Below, in pieces: positions 10,936 through 20,117 of a stretch of 64,000 nucleotides of DNA. Position numbers and translations under genes: made by a program. Position 1 is the first letter of the stretch. Each line of letters begins with the position of its first letter. This DNA is from JAFKFI01 sp963795435 (GTDB lineage: Bacteria; Pseudomonadota; Alphaproteobacteria; Acetobacterales; Acetobacteraceae): contig CAWCHV010000007.1 in NCBI GenBank assembly GCA_963795435.1, forward strand, positions 1,550,001 to 1,614,000, written 5' to 3'. The notes below the pieces were generated by a model. That model was not told the DNA's origin. It did no database searches and saw only the letters and a list, made by a program, of their open reading frames with translations.

Positions 10936-11625
10936 ATGCGTATGAGCGGGACCGGAGGCATGGCGATAATCGCGTCGCTGCTCGGCGAGCCGGCGCGCGC
11001 GAACATGATGGCCGCCCTGATGGACGGGCGCGCGCTCACCGCCAAGGAGCTGGCCTACGCCGCGCATGTCGCACCGCCGACCGCCAGCGGGCATCTCGCG
11101 CAACTGGTCCAGGCCGGGCTGGTCAGCGTGGAGCGCCAAGGCCGCCATCGCTATCACCGCATCGCCACGCCGCTGATCGGGCAGATGGTCGAGAGCATCA
11201 TGGCTGTCGCCAACGCGGCGCCCGAGCCGCGCCGGCTGGCATGGCGCGGCGGCGAGGCGCTGCGCAACGCGCGAACCTGCTACGACCACCTCGCCGGACG
11301 GCTCGGCGTGGCGATCGCCGATGCGCTGACCGCGCGCGGCGACGTGCGGCTGGCCGAGGACGGCGGCGAACTCACCCCCTCTGGCCAGGATGCGCTGGGC
11401 GCCCTCGGCATCGTCGCCGCGCCGCGCCGGGGCCGGGTGTTCTGCCGCCCCTGCCTCGACTGGAGCGAGCGCCGCCCGCATCTCGCCGGCACCGTGGGCT
11501 CCGCGCTTGCCTGCCGCTGCTTCGAGCTCGGCTGGGTCGCCCGGCAGCGCGACACGCGCGCATTGGCGATCACCGAAGCGGGCCGCGCCGGTTTTTCCGA
11601 GGCGTTCGGGATCAGCCTCGCCTAG
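10936..11625 (+). CDS. ArsR-family helix-turn-helix regulator
   Basis: 229 residues; an alternative start two codons in (10942) is possible. Residues about 10-85 form a winged helix (LLGEPARANMMAALMDG; AAHVAPPTASGHLAQLVQAG; VERQGRHRYHRIA). The long C-terminal extension contains the cysteines FCRPCLDW and ACRCFELGW, a layout typical of large ArsR regulators next to MFS exporters. It is convergent with the MFS gene and overlaps its end by 4 bases. It may regulate that transporter, though the convergent layout makes this only a suggestion. Confidence 0.88.
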   Translation: MRMSGTGGMAIIASLLGEPARANMMAALMDGRALTAKELAYAAHVAPPTASGHLAQLVQAGLVSVERQGRHRYHRIATPLIGQMVESIMAVANAAPEPRRLAWRGGEALRNARTCYDHLAGRLGVAIADALTARGDVRLAEDGGELTPSGQDALGALGIVAAPRRGRVFCRPCLDWSERRPHLAGTVGSALACRCFELGWVARQRDTRALAITEAGRAGFSEAFGISLA

Positions 11626-12827
11626 CGGGCGCGCAGCGCGATCGGCACCAGCGCCAAGGCGAGCCCGATGTTGACCACGGCGACGGCACAGAGAATCACG
11701 ACCGTGGCGTCCGCGCCGAAGGCCCCCAGCATCAGCGCGCCGAGAGACGGCGACGCCGCCTGCGCCACGAGTTTGGGCAGCGCGAGACGTCCCATCAGCA
11801 CCGCGTAGCCCTCCCGCCCGAACAGGGCGAGCGGCACGGTGCCCTGCGCGATTGAACGGACGCCGCTCCCGGCGCCGTAGAGGATTAGCCCGACGGCGAT
11901 CGCGCCGGGCTCGGCGGCCAGCATCCCGAGGCCGATCGCCACCAGCGCCGCCGAAGCGACCAAGCTCCAGATCGGGTGGCGCCCACGTCCGAGCGCCGCC
12001 TCCAGGACGCGGGCGCCAACCTGGCTCGGGCCGACCAAGGCGCCGAGCCCCACCGCGGCGGCGAGGGTCAGCCCGCGCGTCTGCAGCAGCGCCAGCAACT
12101 GCACGGCCACCACGGTCATGATCATCGAGGCGAGCGTCAGGCCAGCGGCGAGAAGCAGGAACGCGATCCGCTGGTCGGGCCGCACGCGGCCGGGCCGTCG
12201 GCCCGTGGTGGGCGAGGGCGGCGGCCGTGCCGCCTCGCGAGGCAGTCCGAACAGGTAGAGCGGCAATACCACGACAAGGCTGATCGCCGCGTAGGTGAGG
12301 CAGGCGCCCCGCCAGCCCGCATGGTCCACGAGGGCGGCGCTGAGCGGCCAGCATACCGTGCTCGCGAAACCGCCGAACAGCGTGACCTGGGTGATCGTCC
12401 CCCGCGCCTGCTCGCCGTAAATCCGGCCGAGCGTCGCGAACGCAGGGTCGTACAGCCCGGCGCCCATCGCGAGACCGATCACCGCCCATCCCGCGACGAA
12501 CACCGGCAAGTTTGGGGCGAGGCCAGTCACCAGCAGCCCGACGGCGAGCAGCACGGCGCTGCTCGCCAGGACCGGACGACCGCCCTGACGCTCGATCAGC
12601 CGCCCGACCAATGGCGAGACCAGGCCCGAGACCAGCAAGCCGAGCGACAGCGATCCGATCACCCACGCCAGCGGCCAGCCGGTATCGGCGCCGGTCGGCC
12701 GCGCCAGGACGGCGGGCAGGTAATACGACGACCCCCAGACCAGGATTTGCGCGATGCCGATGCTGGCCACGACGACCAGTCTGGTGCGCTGCGTCGCCGG
12801 TTTGGCGTCGATCGTCCCGGCGCTCAT
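11622..12827 (-). CDS. MFS transporter
   Basis: About 401 residues from the ATG at 12827 (GAGG 8 bases upstream). Twelve hydrophobic segments are evident, with MFS motif A-like SPLVGRLIERQGGRPVL between TM2 and TM3 and a basic central loop (PSPTTGRRPGRVRPDQR). The first helix carries the IAQILVWGSSYYLPAVL signature seen in YfcJ/MFS-1-type exporters. The substrate cannot be told. Longer in-frame readings upstream run into intergenic sequence and lack membrane segments. Confidence 0.9.
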   Translation of the reverse strand: MSAGTIDAKPATQRTRLVVVASIGIAQILVWGSSYYLPAVLARPTGADTGWPLAWVIGSLSLGLLVSGLVSPLVGRLIERQGGRPVLASSAVLLAVGLLVTGLAPNLPVFVAGWAVIGLAMGAGLYDPAFATLGRIYGEQARGTITQVTLFGGFASTVCWPLSAALVDHAGWRGACLTYAAISLVVVLPLYLFGLPREAARPPPSPTTGRRPGRVRPDQRIAFLLLAAGLTLASMIMTVVAVQLLALLQTRGLTLAAAVGLGALVGPSQVGARVLEAALGRGRHPIWSLVASAALVAIGLGMLAAEPGAIAVGLILYGAGSGVRSIAQGTVPLALFGREGYAVLMGRLALPKLVAQAASPSLGALMLGAFGADATVVILCAVAVVNIGLALALVPIALRAR

Positions 12828-13064
12828 GCCCGCAACCTCGGGCCGCTTGCCGACGGGCCACCAGCCCATGCGCCACATCTCCCGTTGCCCTCGGAATATC
12901 CGCTTCCCGCGTGCGTCCAAGCAAGCGACCGCCGCCCTACCCGCACCCGCAGCAAGGGCATTCATCACCGCAGCGAGGGGGACATCTTGTCTCGGATCGA
13001 ACGCATCATCGCGCCGCCCAAGGGCGGCAGCAACGGATCCGCCGTGCCGCATTGCGTTGCTAAT

Positions 13065-13439
13065 ATGCAACGTATGGCTGGTGTTGCGGTGGCGGCAATT
13101 CTCGTCCTGGCGTCTAACCCGCCGGCGCGCGCGCAGGACGCGGATGCCGGGGAACGGGTGTTTCGCTCGCAATGCAGCATCTGCCATTCGGCGCAGCCGG
13201 GCCGCACCGTCATCGGGCCGAGCCTGTTCGGCGTGGTGGGGCGGCATTCGGGATCGGTGCCGGGCTTTCACTACTCCGAGGCCAACCGGCAGTCCGGCCT
13301 GACCTGGGACCCGTCGACGCTCGATCGCTATCTGACCAGCCCGCGGCAAGTGGTTCCAGGGACGCTGATGACCTTCCCCGGTCTGCGCGACCCGACCCAG
13401 CGCGCCAACGTGATCGCGTTCCTCAAGGGCCTGCACTGA
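13065..13439 (+). CDS. Class I c-type cytochrome, periplasmic
   Basis: 124 residues from the ATG at 13065 (13074 is an alternative). A signal peptide (MAGVAVAAILVLASNPPARA) precedes heme motif CSICH at residues 37-41. The distal Met ligand is probably in the conserved GTLMTFPGL, followed by the C-terminal helix DPTQRANVIAFLKGL of c2/c550-type cytochromes. The next gene begins 4 bases after the stop and encodes an outer-membrane heme protein, so this is a likely soluble electron acceptor or donor for it. Confidence 0.93.
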   Translation: MQRMAGVAVAAILVLASNPPARAQDADAGERVFRSQCSICHSAQPGRTVIGPSLFGVVGRHSGSVPGFHYSEANRQSGLTWDPSTLDRYLTSPRQVVPGTLMTFPGLRDPTQRANVIAFLKGLH

Positions 13440-13442
13440 AGG

Positions 13443-14819
13443 ATGCCGCGGATGCACCGCTTCGGTCTCACGCCTGGCGTCATCGTGCTCGTTGCGATGC
13501 TGCTGCTCGGCGGCGAGGCCGGCGCGGTACCGCCTTTCGCGACGCAGACCGGGCAGCCCTGCACTGCCTGCCACATCGGCGGCTTCGGCCCGCAACTCAC
13601 GCCGCTCGGCCGGGCGTTCAAGATCGGCGGATACACGCAGACCGGCGGCGAGGGCTGGCAGTCGCGTTTCCCGCTCGCCGCGATGTTCCTCGGCTCCTTC
13701 ACCAACACCGGCCAGAGCCAGCCCGAGCCGGCGGCCGTTCATTTCGGGCGAAACAACAATCCCGCGGCGGACCAGCTGAACCTGTTCCTCGCCGGGCGCG
13801 TGACGGACTATTTCGGCGGCTTCGTCCAGGGCACCTATTCCGGCATCGACGGCAGCTTCAAGCTCGACAACACCGACCTCCGATTGACCACGCCGCTCGA
13901 CCTCGGCGACGCGGACCTCCGGCTTGGGCTGTCGGTCAACAACGGCCCGACGGTGCAGGACCCGTACAACTCCACCTACGCCTGGATTTTCCCTTTCGCG
14001 TCATCCGCCCTGTCGGTCACGCCCAAGGCGCAGCCGCTGCTCGCGGGCGGCCTGATCGGCAACTCCATCGGCACCACGGCTTATGCGTGGTACGACCGCA
14101 GCCTTTATGTCGAAGCCGGGCTCTACAACACCTATGGTCCGAGTCTGCTGAGCGCGACCGGACAGCCGCTCGGTCCGGGCAGCACCGCCAATCCCGCGCC
14201 TTACGTGCGCCTTGCGTACGAATGGAACGGGTCCGGCCAATCCGCGCATGTCGGCGGCCTGTTCCTGCGCTCGAACATCAATCCGGCAATCGCGCCGTTC
14301 AGCTCGGACGGATCGTTCGGCCATGACGACTTCACCGATTTCGCCATCGACGCCGGCTACCAGTTCCTCGGCGATCGCACCTACGTCGTGACCGCGGACG
14401 CGATCCTCGCGCATGAGGATCAGAACCTCCGCGGCACGTTCGGCATGGGCGGCGCGGAAAAGTCCGGACATTCGCTGAACCAGGCGCGTGCCAGCCTGTC
14501 CTTCTTCTATAAGGACACCTACGGGCTGACCCTGGCGATCGACAGCACCTGGGGCACGCCCGACCCGGTGCTGTATGCGCCCGCGCCGGTGACGGGTAGC
14601 GCCAACGGCAAGCCCAACAGCAACGCCTTCATCATCGAGGCGGACTGGATCCCGTTCGGCAAGCAGGATTCGTGGGCCGCTCCCTGGGTGAACCTGAAGC
14701 TCGGCCTGCAGTACACGCTCTACACGCGCTTCAATGGCGGCACACGCAACTACGACGGCTTCGGCCGCAACGCGAGCGGCAACAACACGCTGTACGCATT
14801 CGCATGGATGATTTTCTGA
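13443..14819 (+). CDS. Cyc2-like fused monoheme cytochrome-porin, outer membrane
   Basis: 458 residues. A signal peptide (residues 1-28) is followed at once by a single c-heme motif CTACH (40-44) in the context AVPPFATQTGQPC...LTPLGRAFKIGGYTQ. This strongly resembles the N-terminal cytochrome plug of Cyc2 proteins. The rest (about 65-458) is alternating-residue beta sequence with many aromatic girdle positions, ending in a terminal Phe (FAWMIF), as outer-membrane barrels do. Cyc2 proteins accept electrons from extracellular Fe(II) and pass them to periplasmic cytochromes. The adjacent cytochrome c fits that role. Substrate is not provable from sequence; distant non-iron homologues share this architecture. 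Confidence 0.78.
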   Translation: MPRMHRFGLTPGVIVLVAMLLLGGEAGAVPPFATQTGQPCTACHIGGFGPQLTPLGRAFKIGGYTQTGGEGWQSRFPLAAMFLGSFTNTGQSQPEPAAVHFGRNNNPAADQLNLFLAGRVTDYFGGFVQGTYSGIDGSFKLDNTDLRLTTPLDLGDADLRLGLSVNNGPTVQDPYNSTYAWIFPFASSALSVTPKAQPLLAGGLIGNSIGTTAYAWYDRSLYVEAGLYNTYGPSLLSATGQPLGPGSTANPAPYVRLAYEWNGSGQSAHVGGLFLRSNINPAIAPFSSDGSFGHDDFTDFAIDAGYQFLGDRTYVVTADAILAHEDQNLRGTFGMGGAEKSGHSLNQARASLSFFYKDTYGLTLAIDSTWGTPDPVLYAPAPVTGSANGKPNSNAFIIEADWIPFGKQDSWAAPWVNLKLGLQYTLYTRFNGGTRNYDGFGRNASGNNTLYAFAWMIF

Positions 14820-14953
14820 CCCAAGCGGCACGCCAGATTTTCCCACCGGCGACCGCCAGCGCGGCAAACGATAACCGGTGCGTCGAGGTGATCGGTAGCC
14901 GATCGAGCCTAGCGCCGATGCTCGCCACGGGATTGCTCCCGCCCGGTTGGCGT

Positions 14954-15982
14954 TCAGTGCGCCGGCCCCAGCGCTTCCTGCAAATAGGACGGATCGATGT
15001 AGCGCATCGGATCGGTCAGGTCCCGACGCGGTTCGCCGTACTTGGTCCGCAGGGCGAGGACGGTACGAATGCCGGGGATGCTCGGCGTCACGTCACGGAA
15101 GAAGCCGCCCGTCGGAGCCAGCAATATGTTGCAGGTCTCGTGCGCGAGATCGAACGTCATGGACGGTACATGCGCGACGAGGATCGCCTCGGCGACCTTG
15201 CGGTTCGCCGGATCGTAGAGCCAGTCGATCGCCTGCTTGTAGGCGCGGATGAAGCCGACGACCTCCGCCCGGTGTGCCTCCGCCCACGGTCGGCGCGCGG
15301 CGGCGACGATGCCCTGGTAAGGGCCAAGGGCATCGCTGATGCGGACGAGCACGTTCTGCCCGTGCTGCTGGCCCAGGAGCTCGAAGGGAGTCATCTGGAT
15401 GGTCCCGGCGTGATCGGGGTGCCTCAGCATGTCGAGATAGCGATCGAGGACACCGCCGGCGCGCGCGAAGGACACGTCGGAAACGCCTGCCTTCGCCAGC
15501 ACCTCACGCAGCACGAAGGCGAACCCCGTGGTCATCGCGTCCACCGTCAGCGTCTTGCCCCGAAGGGCCGCGAAGCTTTTGTCCGGGCCCTGGGTAACCA
15601 GCGACAGGAATGCGTCGTCGGAGCCGAGAAAGGCGAACAGCTGCGGGTCCGGTCCGATCGGCGCTTCGCCCTCGCCCTCGTCATACGCCACCACGTTGTC
15701 GATCGCCGTCATCGCGACGTCGTAGTTGCCGGCGAGCAGGTTGGTCATCTGATAGACGGAGTTCGGGGTGAAGCTCAGCCGCATCTCGAGCCCCTGACGG
15801 TCGAAATAGCCGTTTCGCTCGGCCACCCAGAGCGGCAGGTTGAAGCCTCCGGCAAAGCCGATGACGCGCAGCGGGGTGAGCGGATGCGGATTTGGCACCG
15901 GCGGAGGCGCCTGCGCGGCGGCACTCGTAAGTCCCGCGAGCGCGATGAACGCCGCGATCAGCGGACCAAGCGGGACGTGCAT
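14954..15982 (-). CDS. NMT1/THI5-type ABC transporter substrate-binding protein
   Basis: 342 residues with a Sec signal peptide (MHVPLGPLIAAFIALAGLTSA). The periplasmic fold follows the SsuA/TauA/NMT1 plan: LRVIGFAGGFNLPLWVAERNG near the start, LLAGNYDVAMTAIDNVVAYD, the AMTTGFAFVLREVLAKAG lobe, and late TKYGEPRRDLTDPMRYID. These bind sulfonates, pyrimidines, nitriles or aromatic acids. No cognate permease is adjacent. It is the last of four minus-strand genes (hydrolase, amidohydrolase, heme-binding-like, this one), suggesting one catabolic operon. Confidence 0.85.
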   Translation of the reverse strand: MHVPLGPLIAAFIALAGLTSAAAQAPPPVPNPHPLTPLRVIGFAGGFNLPLWVAERNGYFDRQGLEMRLSFTPNSVYQMTNLLAGNYDVAMTAIDNVVAYDEGEGEAPIGPDPQLFAFLGSDDAFLSLVTQGPDKSFAALRGKTLTVDAMTTGFAFVLREVLAKAGVSDVSFARAGGVLDRYLDMLRHPDHAGTIQMTPFELLGQQHGQNVLVRISDALGPYQGIVAAARRPWAEAHRAEVVGFIRAYKQAIDWLYDPANRKVAEAILVAHVPSMTFDLAHETCNILLAPTGGFFRDVTPSIPGIRTVLALRTKYGEPRRDLTDPMRYIDPSYLQEALGPAH

Positions 15983-15997
15983 GATCGGGCTCCCCGG

Positions 15998-16519
15998 CTA
16001 CTTGAGCTGATCGCGGATCTTGTCGACCCCGGAGCGGGCGCAGGCCTCATCGAGATTGCCACCGGGCGCGCCGCTGGCGCCAACAGCACCGATCACCTCA
16101 TCGCCGACCTTGATGACCACGCCGCCGCCGAACAGGATGAGGTGCGGAAGCTGCGTGAACAGCCCGGAAAATCCGGGTACCGACTTGGCCCGCTCAACCA
16201 GCGCCGCGGTGTCGGATTTGAACGAGGCGGCCGTGTAGGCTTTGTCGTTCGCGCTGTCGAGCGTGTGGCTTCCAGCGCGATCGCCGCGCAACATTGCCTG
16301 ACGGACACCATCGGCATCGACGACGACGGCGGTCTCCGCATAGCCCTGCCTCGCGCAGCTCGCCACCACTTCGCTCGCCACCGTGCCGGCGAGCTCGGCC
16401 GACAATCGGTGCGTGGTGAGCAGCCCGTCCGCGAATGCGGGCAAGCCGAACACGCCGCCCGCCAGAGCCAACGCGGCAATCGCCGCCGATCGACGCAAAG
16501 GCATTCTGTCAGCAATCAC
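15998..16519 (-). CDS. GlcG/HbpS-like (DUF336) protein, exported
   Basis: About 173 residues from the GTG at 16519, preceded by GGAGG at 5 bases; an ATG at 16531 overlaps that site and is less likely. The N-terminus MPLRRSAAIAALALAGGVFG...AFADG is a signal peptide. The body carries family hallmarks: AVVVDADGVRQAMLRGDRAG, a central SANDKAYTAASFKSDTAAL, LILFGGGVVIKVGDEVIGAVG and GASGAPGGNLDEACARSGVD. HbpS binds heme and GlcG accompanies glycolate oxidation. In alphaproteobacterial clusters such proteins sit near amidohydrolases and ABC binding proteins, as here; the molecular role is unknown. Confidence 0.88.
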   Translation of the reverse strand: MIADRMPLRRSAAIAALALAGGVFGLPAFADGLLTTHRLSAELAGTVASEVVASCARQGYAETAVVVDADGVRQAMLRGDRAGSHTLDSANDKAYTAASFKSDTAALVERAKSVPGFSGLFTQLPHLILFGGGVVIKVGDEVIGAVGASGAPGGNLDEACARSGVDKIRDQLK

Positions 16520-16566
16520 GACGTCCTCCATTGTCGGTTCCAGCCAGTCACGCGACGCGACGCGGC

Positions 16567-18060
16567 TCAGCCCGACTGGACGTAACCATAGCGCAGATTG
16601 CTGCGCGCCGGGCCGGCCGCCTCGTATTGCGCGCGGATGGCGGCGAACCGGTCGCCCTGCAACGACGCGTGTTGCGCGAAGCTATAGAGCCGCGCCGAAT
16701 TGCCGCTGAAGATCGCCGTCTTGACCGGCCCGTCCGCCGGACCGAGCTTCGTGAAGCGGTATCTTCTCTGCATGTCCTCCGGGATCTCGAGGCGCCGCAG
16801 TCCCTCGATCTGCCATTGCGGCGAGCCGGTCCACACCGCGTCGGTGCCCCACACCACATGGTCGGCGCCCATCCCCCTGATCAGGATGCCGAGCAGCGCC
16901 GCCGCCAGCCGGGGCTCGGCGACCGTGCTGTTGGCGAAGAGCTGGCCAAGATCGGCGTAGACGTTCGTCACGTCGTAGATCTCGGGGATGTCGGCGAGAT
17001 CGCTGACCCAGGCGCTGCGCCCGGTACGGTCGAACTCCGCCATCGCCTCGGCCGGATCGGCGCCCTCGCCGACATGCCGGTATCCCGCGTGGTAGATGAC
17101 GAAGTTGAGCCGCGGCCAGTCGCGCGCCGCCTTGCCGACATCGCTGACGTCGGCGTAGCCCCGCAGGCCGGGAAAACGCCGGTCGAGCGACGGCGGAAAC
17201 AGCCCCTTGTGGACGCACACGTTGCGGATGTTGGCGTCGAGCATCTTCTGATAGGCGGGATAGACCAGCTTCTCGTCATCCATGCGCCACGGATAGTGGC
17301 TGCTCTCCTTGTGCGTATTGTCGCCGAGCGTGTAACCCTTGAAGCTGTCGGGCTTCAGGGCGATGGCATGGTCGAGCGCCTCCATCCAGCCTGGCTGCCC
17401 GGGCGTGAAGATGGCGTGCGAGAACATCCGCTTGGCGCCGGCCTCGGCGTTCACCCGATCCCGCGCGGCGGCCATCATCTCGTTGGTCAGGAACCAGTCC
17501 TGCGGGATGTCGGACGGGGAGCTCGAGATCAGTGCCACCTTGGTATCGCTGTCGAGGTAGATTTCCTTGAAGTAGTTGTTGAACTTCAGATCCTCGATGC
17601 TTTGCGGCTTGCCGGCCAGCTCGGGGTTCCAGCCCGCCCTGCCGACGGCCTCGCGCATGTGGACGAAGCCTTCCAGCCGGGTGTCGTCGCGCAGGAAATG
17701 CGTGTGCATATCCATGATGAACTGCTGCTTGAGCGCCGCCGCGCGCTCATCGGCAAGCTCCGGCGTGGCGGCTTCCGCCGGCGTCGCGGCGAACAGGGGG
17801 CCGTAGGTCTGGTTCATCGCGACGAACCCCGCGGCCATGCCGGCGGCGGTCTGGAAGAAGCGGCGGCGGCTGACGCCCTGCTTGCGCGCGAGATCGTCGC
17901 CCATGGCGAGCAGCCGCGCTTCGACTTCGCGCTGCTTGGCATTCTGCGCCGCCGGAAAATACTCGTCGCTGGAGACGATCTGCGTCGGGATCGGCGTGCG
18001 CTCGCCGACCAGTTCCGATGGCGTCAGCCGACCGAGGTCGTCCTCGCTCAGAAATCCCAT
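16567..18060 (-). CDS. Amidohydrolase (amidohydrolase-2 type TIM barrel) with Tat signal
   Basis: 497 residues. A long n-region precedes a twin-arginine motif, SRRRFFQ (64-70), and a hydrophobic stretch to about 90, so Tat export is predicted. The barrel starts with the metal-binding HxH (MDMHTHF; His119 and His121). Further likely ligands are in VCVHKG, VIYHAGYR and the late VVWGTDAVW, giving the canonical H-x-H...K/H...H...D set. This branch contains hydrolases and non-oxidative decarboxylases of aromatic or lactone acids. It lies 10 bases downstream of the hydrolase gene, suggesting a joint pathway. The substrate is not identifiable. Confidence 0.87.
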   Translation of the reverse strand: MGFLSEDDLGRLTPSELVGERTPIPTQIVSSDEYFPAAQNAKQREVEARLLAMGDDLARKQGVSRRRFFQTAAGMAAGFVAMNQTYGPLFAATPAEAATPELADERAAALKQQFIMDMHTHFLRDDTRLEGFVHMREAVGRAGWNPELAGKPQSIEDLKFNNYFKEIYLDSDTKVALISSSPSDIPQDWFLTNEMMAAARDRVNAEAGAKRMFSHAIFTPGQPGWMEALDHAIALKPDSFKGYTLGDNTHKESSHYPWRMDDEKLVYPAYQKMLDANIRNVCVHKGLFPPSLDRRFPGLRGYADVSDVGKAARDWPRLNFVIYHAGYRHVGEGADPAEAMAEFDRTGRSAWVSDLADIPEIYDVTNVYADLGQLFANSTVAEPRLAAALLGILIRGMGADHVVWGTDAVWTGSPQWQIEGLRRLEIPEDMQRRYRFTKLGPADGPVKTAIFSGNSARLYSFAQHASLQGDRFAAIRAQYEAAGPARSNLRYGYVQSG

Positions 18061-18070
18061 GCTCCTCTCC

Positions 18071-19079
18071 TCATGCCGCGGGTTGGCTGGGAATCGTCAG
18101 GAAGGATCGCGCGACTTGCCAGAAGGCCGCGCGGTTCAGGCTGGTTCCGAGCGCGTGCGCGGCGCCCGCGATGATCGAGAACTGACGATCGCCGTTCGGC
18201 AGTTGGCGGAAGAAGTTCCACAGATCCTCGTTGGTCGCGATCCCGTCGTACTCGCCACGGATCAGGCAGACCGGGCAGCCGACCCGCTTCGGATCGACCA
18301 CCGGCAGGTTGGCGGTCATGTCGAGATAGGTGCCGGTCGGCACGGTATCGCCGTACGGCAACTCCATCGCGGCGATCGCGCCCGGCACGGCGGGGTCGGT
18401 GGTGCCCGGGCGGTCCCGCGTGAAGATGCTTTCGATCATGGCGCGGTCGCGCGGACGCCGGTTGTGCGAGCGAAAGTACGCAAGCTGCTCGGCTCGCTTG
18501 CCGAGCGTGGGAGAGCCTTGCCCGGTGTAGGTGAACGCCGTCAGCACCAGTCGGGCGACCCGATCGGGCTCGGCCATCGCGAACGCGCCGGCCCGCAAGG
18601 CGCCGGATGACTCGCCCATGAAGCTGATCCGCCGCTGGCCGGTCTCGCGGGCGATGACGTCCACCGCCGTCTTCAGATCCTCGACGCCGCTCGCGATGTC
18701 GGAATTGCCTTCGGTCCGGCTGGATTTTCCATAGCCTTCGTGATCCATCGTCCAGACGTCGAAGCCGAACCCCGCGAACACGTTCATCAGCGAGGTACTC
18801 GCCGTGGCCGGGAACGCTGAGATCGAAGCTCGCCAAGGCGCTGACGGACGATCCGTGCACCAGAAACAAGATAGGTCGTGGCGCTTCGTTCGGCCGCGGC
18901 GCGCCGAGGCGCCGGCGGTACATGGCGAGCCAGATCTTGCGGTCGTCACGCCACTTGACCGCCCAAGGATCTGCCGACCAGAGACCCTCGCCGCCAGCCT
19001 CGGCCGATCCGGCCCAACCCGCCGTGGTGGCCGCGGCGGTGCCGGCCAGCGCGGCCCGGCGGGACAGCGTTCCTGGCAT
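18071..19079 (-). pseudogene. Alpha/beta hydrolase with Tat-like signal, frameshifted
   Basis: From the ATG at 19079 (GGGAGGA upstream) the frame reads a Tat-type leader, LSRRAALAGTAAATTAG, and the early hydrolase strand ILFLVHGSSVSALASFDLSV. Near 18800-18803 it slips. The continuation MNVFAGFGFDVWTMDHEGYG, nucleophile motif GESSG, and the late GEYDGIATNEDLW and AGAAHALG lie in another frame ending at 18071. Deleting one C in the acctcg stretch would give about 335 intact residues. It could be a true inactivation or a base-call error. The neighbouring amidohydrolase suggests hydrolysis of an ester or C-C bond in the same pathway. Confidence 0.8.
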
Positions 19080-19181
19080 CGCGTCCTCCCTCGGTTGGTT
19101 CAGGGCAGGTTATGCCCTCGGCAAGGGGATGCGAAGCCCATCTTCGCGCGGCTAGGCTGCGTGGCGGCATAGGGAGAAGGA

Positions 19182-19997
19182 ATGACCATGATCACGATCG
19201 GACGGCGGGTCTTGTGCGGTTGCGCCTGCGCTGCGGCGTTGCTTTCGCCCGAAGCCGCCAGTGCGCAGGCCGCGCCCGCCTCCGGCGGCGCGGCAGATCC
19301 GGCTCTGCGCGCAGATCTCGTGGTCGCCAACCACATCCTGTTCGACCAGGGCGTCGTGGACGGGTTCGGCCACGTCAGCGCCCGGCACGACAAGGATGCG
19401 GACCGCTTCCTGCTCTCCCGCAGCATGGCCCCCGCCCTGGTCACGGACGCGGACATCATGGAGTTTGACCTCGACGCCACGCCGGTCGATCCGCGGGGCC
19501 GGGCCGTCTACCTGGAGCGCTTCATCCACGGCGAGATCTACCGGCTGCGGCCTGACGTGCAGTCGGTCGTGCACAGCCACTCCGCGGCCGTGATCCCCTT
19601 CGGGGTCAGCCATGTCGCGCTGAAGCCGATCTATCACATGAGCAGTTTCCTCGGTACCGGAGTGCCGGTGTTCGAGATTCGCGACGCCGGCGGGCCGGCA
19701 ACCGACATGCTCATCCGAAGCCGGGAACTGGGCCATGCGCTGGCGCTCGCCCTGGGGGACCATCCGGTCATTCTGATGCGCGGCCACGGCTCCGTCGCGG
19801 TCGGGCCCTCCGTCCGCCACGCGGTATTCCGGGCGGTCTACACCGAGGTGAACGCCCGGCTGGAGAGCGAGGCGCTGCGGTTGGGGGATGTCACCTTCCT
19901 GAGCGAGCAGGAAGCAGCCAAGGCGACGGTGACCAACGCCGCCCTGGTCGACCGGCCCTGGGAACTGTGGCGGAAGAGGGCGATGGAGGGCCACTGA
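19182..19997 (+). CDS. Class II aldolase/adducin-family protein, exported
   Basis: 271 residues. A signal peptide (about 1-30, ending SPEAASAQA) is unusual, because characterised family members are cytosolic. The catalytic fold is complete: NHILFDQGVVDGFGHVSARH, Zn ligands in VVHSHSAAVIPF and later in LMRGHGSVAVG, and PIYHMSSFLGTGVPVFE. Class II aldolases cleave sugar phosphates; the non-phosphorylated-substrate branch includes decarboxylases of aromatic acids, which fits the adjacent amidohydrolase and hydrolase. It is divergent from the hydrolase operon and upstream of the Opp-type importer. Confidence 0.87.
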   Translation: MTMITIGRRVLCGCACAAALLSPEAASAQAAPASGGAADPALRADLVVANHILFDQGVVDGFGHVSARHDKDADRFLLSRSMAPALVTDADIMEFDLDATPVDPRGRAVYLERFIHGEIYRLRPDVQSVVHSHSAAVIPFGVSHVALKPIYHMSSFLGTGVPVFEIRDAGGPATDMLIRSRELGHALALALGDHPVILMRGHGSVAVGPSVRHAVFRAVYTEVNARLESEALRLGDVTFLSEQEAAKATVTNAALVDRPWELWRKRAMEGH

Positions 19998-20006
19998 CCA
20001 ATTGCG

Positions 20007-20066
20007 CCCAGGGAGCCGCGTCCCAGGGAGCCGCGTCCCAGGGAGCCGCGTGCCAGGGAGCCGCGT
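20007..20066 (+). repeat. Four-copy 15-bp tandem repeat
   Basis: Units of cccagggagccgcgt occur at 20007, 20022, 20037 and 20052; the fourth starts with g instead of c. It lies between the aldolase stop and the ABC binding-protein start, and reads through no convincing gene. Its period is a multiple of 3 but it is intergenic; it may be a slippage-prone spacer. Confidence 0.9.
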
Positions 20067-20117
20067 CAATGTGGCATCGGGCCGCGCTTGACAGGCGCAG
20101 TCGTAAGGGCGTGAGAC

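Noticed and set aside
10852..12924. Long minus-strand frame overlapping the ArsR and MFS genes
   Set aside because: Only the MFS frame (11622-12827) has membrane helices and family motifs; this one is an out-of-frame shadow.
20007..20066. Tandem repeat as a CRISPR array
   Set aside because: The 15-bp units are contiguous with no spacers.
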